NCBI RefSeq assembly: GCF_003056305.1
Contig: NZ_PYVX01000005.1
Location: 62,001 to 126,000 of the forward strand
DNA from: Halomonas denitrificans
GTDB taxonomy: Bacteria > Pseudomonadota > Gammaproteobacteria > Pseudomonadales > Halomonadaceae
DNA: 64,000 nucleotides
Direction of reading: 5' to 3'
Of this stretch, positions 62,314 to 64,000 are shown in pieces. How positions within the stretch are numbered: the first letter of the stretch is position 1; each line of letters begins with the position of its first letter. The notes under the pieces are model-generated. The model was given only the letters and a program-made list of their open reading frames with translations, searched no databases and was not told the DNA's origin. The position numbers and the translations under genes are program-made.

Positions 62314-63255
62314 TCAGGTCGCCGGTGGCAGGGAACTCGGCGGGTAGCCGAAGTGGCGGCGAAAGGCGGTCGCGAAGTTGCTGGCGTGGCGGTAGCCCGA
62401 GAAGTGGGCGGCCTGCTGGACGCTGCAGCCCCGCGCCAGATAGTCGTGGGCCAGCGCCAGTCGGCACTCGCGCCGGTAGTCGAACACGCTGCGGCCGAAG
62501 GCCGCCTGGAACTTGCGCCGCAGGCTGGCGGGGCTCATGGCGGCGAGCTCGGCCAGGTCGGCGAGGCGATGCTCGGCGGCGGGATCGTGGTGGAGGATGT
62601 CGCGGACCCGCTCCAGTCGCCGGCGCTCCAGGGGCGTCAGCCGGGCGGTGTCCGACGCCGGCGAGACGTCGAGGCCGCCGCCGTGGGCCAGCAGCTGCAG
62701 GCTCAGCCCCTCGAGCAGCAGGCGCTGGGCCTCGCCGGGCAGCAGCGCGGCGAGGGCCTGCTCGAGGCCCAGGCGGAGCGGCTCGGGGAGCCGCCAGGCC
62801 CGAAGCGGGCAGGCGTCGGCGCATGGCGGGCGCATCCCGAGCCGGGCCAGGCAGCTCTCGTCGAGGCCGAGGGTGAGGGCCCGCAGGCGCTGGCCGGCGG
62901 GTTGCGTCGCCCGCAGGCCGTGACCTGCATCGAGGCGGATGCTCAGCGCCATGCCGGGGGTCAGCGTCAGGGTGCGCTTCTCGAGGCTGACGTCGGCGTA
63001 GCCCTCCAGCATGACCACGATGGACAGTGGCGCAGGGGTGCGGGAGAGGGAGTCGTAGCGATGGATCACTTCCACGTCGGAGGCGACCAGCTGCATGCCC
63101 GGGCGCGGTGAGAACTCACGCACCGTCCCGGTCATCACCGGCACCTCGGCGCGGGGCGAGAGGCCCGGCACCCGATAGTCGAGGCCGTAGTGCCGGCCAT
63201 AGGCGTGCAGGTCCCGGAGGGTGTGAGAGTGCGCCGGGGCGCTACGCGCGCTCAT
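62314..63255 (-). CDS. AraC-family transcriptional regulator
   Basis: 313 residues from ATG 63255. N-terminal ligand-sensing half (about 30-200) without known catalytic motif; C-terminal two-HTH AraC domain (about 215-313: LADLAELAAMSPASLRRKFQAAFGRSVFDYRRECRL, and HFSGYRHASNFATAFRRHFGYPPS). Located between fhuF-like (4-bp ATGA overlap) and the fhuA-like receptor, it resembles PchR/AlcR-type regulators that activate siderophore uptake genes when the ferric ligand is present. That role is inferred. Confidence 0.88.
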   Translation of the reverse strand: MSARSAPAHSHTLRDLHAYGRHYGLDYRVPGLSPRAEVPVMTGTVREFSPRPGMQLVASDVEVIHRYDSLSRTPAPLSIVVMLEGYADVSLEKRTLTLTPGMALSIRLDAGHGLRATQPAGQRLRALTLGLDESCLARLGMRPPCADACPLRAWRLPEPLRLGLEQALAALLPGEAQRLLLEGLSLQLLAHGGGLDVSPASDTARLTPLERRRLERVRDILHHDPAAEHRLADLAELAAMSPASLRRKFQAAFGRSVFDYRRECRLALAHDYLARGCSVQQAAHFSGYRHASNFATAFRRHFGYPPSSLPPAT

Positions 63256-64000
63256 GCGCTCGCCTTGGCCATCCCCGCGCCCCTCGCCGCCGTGGCGCCG
63301 CGGCGACACTCCAGTGGGCAGTTGGCGCAGTAGCCCAGCTCGTCGATCAGGTAGCGGATGCAGCACAGCCGACGCACCCGCGCGGGCTGGTTCGGCTTGG
63401 CGGGGGTGACGTAGCGCACTGGGCGGAAGAGCGGGTTGCGGCGGCCATCGGGCAGGGTGCGGCGCTCCATCAGCGCCCGCGCGGGGTCGCCCACGTCAGG
63501 CCCGGCCATGGGGTGGTCGGCCAGGGCGCCGGCGAAGTGCTCGAAGTAGTTGCCGGCGTTGCTCCAGAACACCTTGGGCGAGGCGCCGGTGGCCGCGGCC
63601 AGGGCCTCGACCAGCGGCGTCAGGTGAGCGTCGAGCAGGGTGGCGAAGCGCGACTCGGGTTCGAGCTCGGCCAGGGGCCGGCCGGCATGGGGCAGCACCA
63701 GTCCGGCGGTCTGGCCCTCGTCGGACTGCACCAGGTGCAGCTCATGAAGCCCCAGCGGCAGGTCGCGTTCGAGCAGCAGGTTGGCCGCCAGGCCATGGGC
63801 GGCCAGCGCGCTGAAGTGCCACTTGGACCACAGCGAGGCCACCGCCCGGCGGTCGCCGTGGCCGTATTTTCGGCCGAAGCGCTCGAACAGCTCGGTGAGG
63901 TAGGCCGGCTCGAGCAGGATGCTGGCGGGCAGGGCGTTCGGGCCGGGCGTCGGCGCGACCCGGGGCGGCGTCAGGCCCTCCAGGGGGCCGATATAGAGCG
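63252..64000 (-). CDS. fhuF: FhuF-like siderophore-iron reductase (5' end outside window)
   Basis: 249 codons are visible, open at the window edge; the frame starts ..LYIGPLEGLTPPRVAP. Near the C-terminus RRLCCIRYLIDELGYCANCP gives the C-C-x10-C-x2-C pattern that binds the unusual 2Fe-2S cluster of FhuF, which reduces Fe(III) in hydroxamate siderophores in the cytoplasm to release iron. E. coli FhuF has 262 residues, so little is missing. It overlaps the AraC gene start. Confidence 0.88.
   Translation of the reverse strand, partial: LYIGPLEGLTPPRVAPTPGPNALPASILLEPAYLTELFERFGRKYGHGDRRAVASLWSKWHFSALAAHGLAANLLLERDLPLGLHELHLVQSDEGQTAGLVLPHAGRPLAELEPESRFATLLDAHLTPLVEALAAATGASPKVFWSNAGNYFEHFAGALADHPMAGPDVGDPARALMERRTLPDGRRNPLFRPVRYVTPAKPNQPARVRRLCCIRYLIDELGYCANCPLECRRGATAARGAGMAKASA

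Overview
The window is a piece of chromosome from a gammaproteobacterium, most likely Halomonas or another member of the Halomonadaceae. The evidence is the G+C-rich sequence (roughly two thirds by eye), the strong G/C third-position bias, and the gene order: ftsA-ftsZ-lpxC-dciA-secA-argJ; comEC-exbB-exbD-msbA-lpxK-kdsB-murB-rne; rluC-sppA-maf-yceD-rpmF-plsX-fabD-fabG-acpP-fabF-pabC-mltG-tmk-holB-pilZ. This is family-level pattern recognition, not a database result. I see no insertion sequence, prophage, CRISPR array, rRNA or tRNA.

Layout: (1) 1-10005, cell division (ftsQ end, ftsA, ftsZ), lipid A commitment (lpxC), helicase loader (dciA), secA with a small exported-looking ORF in front of it, argJ and a Nudix-ThiE fusion. 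(2) 10091-12060, agmatine-to-putrescine genes aguA-aguB on the minus strand. (3) 12204-23654, envelope genes: lolC-lolD, a DUF2062 membrane protein, comEC, then a tightly coupled run exbB-exbD-msbA-lpxK-ycaR-kdsB-LMW phosphatase-murB. (4) 23765-28732, rne on the minus strand with a long leader, diverging from rluC. (5) 28744-45241, a HAD phosphatase, an S49 peptidase, maf, the fatty-acid/rpmF cluster (without fabH), tmk-holB-pilZ, a TatD nuclease, DUF1285, a UvrD-like helicase and a sulfurtransferase. (6) 45339-49050, electron-transfer flavoprotein and its quinone oxidoreductase, on either side of a 368-bp divergent region. (7) 49349-64000, an accessory, iron-centred region: Mn-type superoxide dismutase, a NicO/DUF1007 metal exporter pair, fhuB-fhuD-fhuC, an ABC half-transporter, two TonB-dependent siderophore receptors, an AraC-type regulator and a FhuF-type reductase cut by the window edge. 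Four A/T-rich Fur-box-like sites sit upstream of genes in this last region.

Most convergent gene pairs are separated by long perfect hairpins that would terminate transcription in both directions. Many genes inside operons overlap by ATGA/GTGA/TTGA, implying translational coupling.

The most interesting candidate is the 117-codon ORF at 4534-4887, just upstream of secA. It has an N-terminal export signal and ends in Arg-Gly-Pro-Pro three residues before its stop, and the mRNA can be drawn so that the secA ribosome-binding site is paired back into this ORF. That is the architecture of a SecM-type translation-arrest sensor, with a sequence unlike E. coli SecM. Other points of interest are a decayed second etfA tail in frame behind etfA, a near-leaderless yceD transcript, a rapidly changing repeat tail in RNase E, and Fur-like control of Mn-SOD and siderophore uptake.
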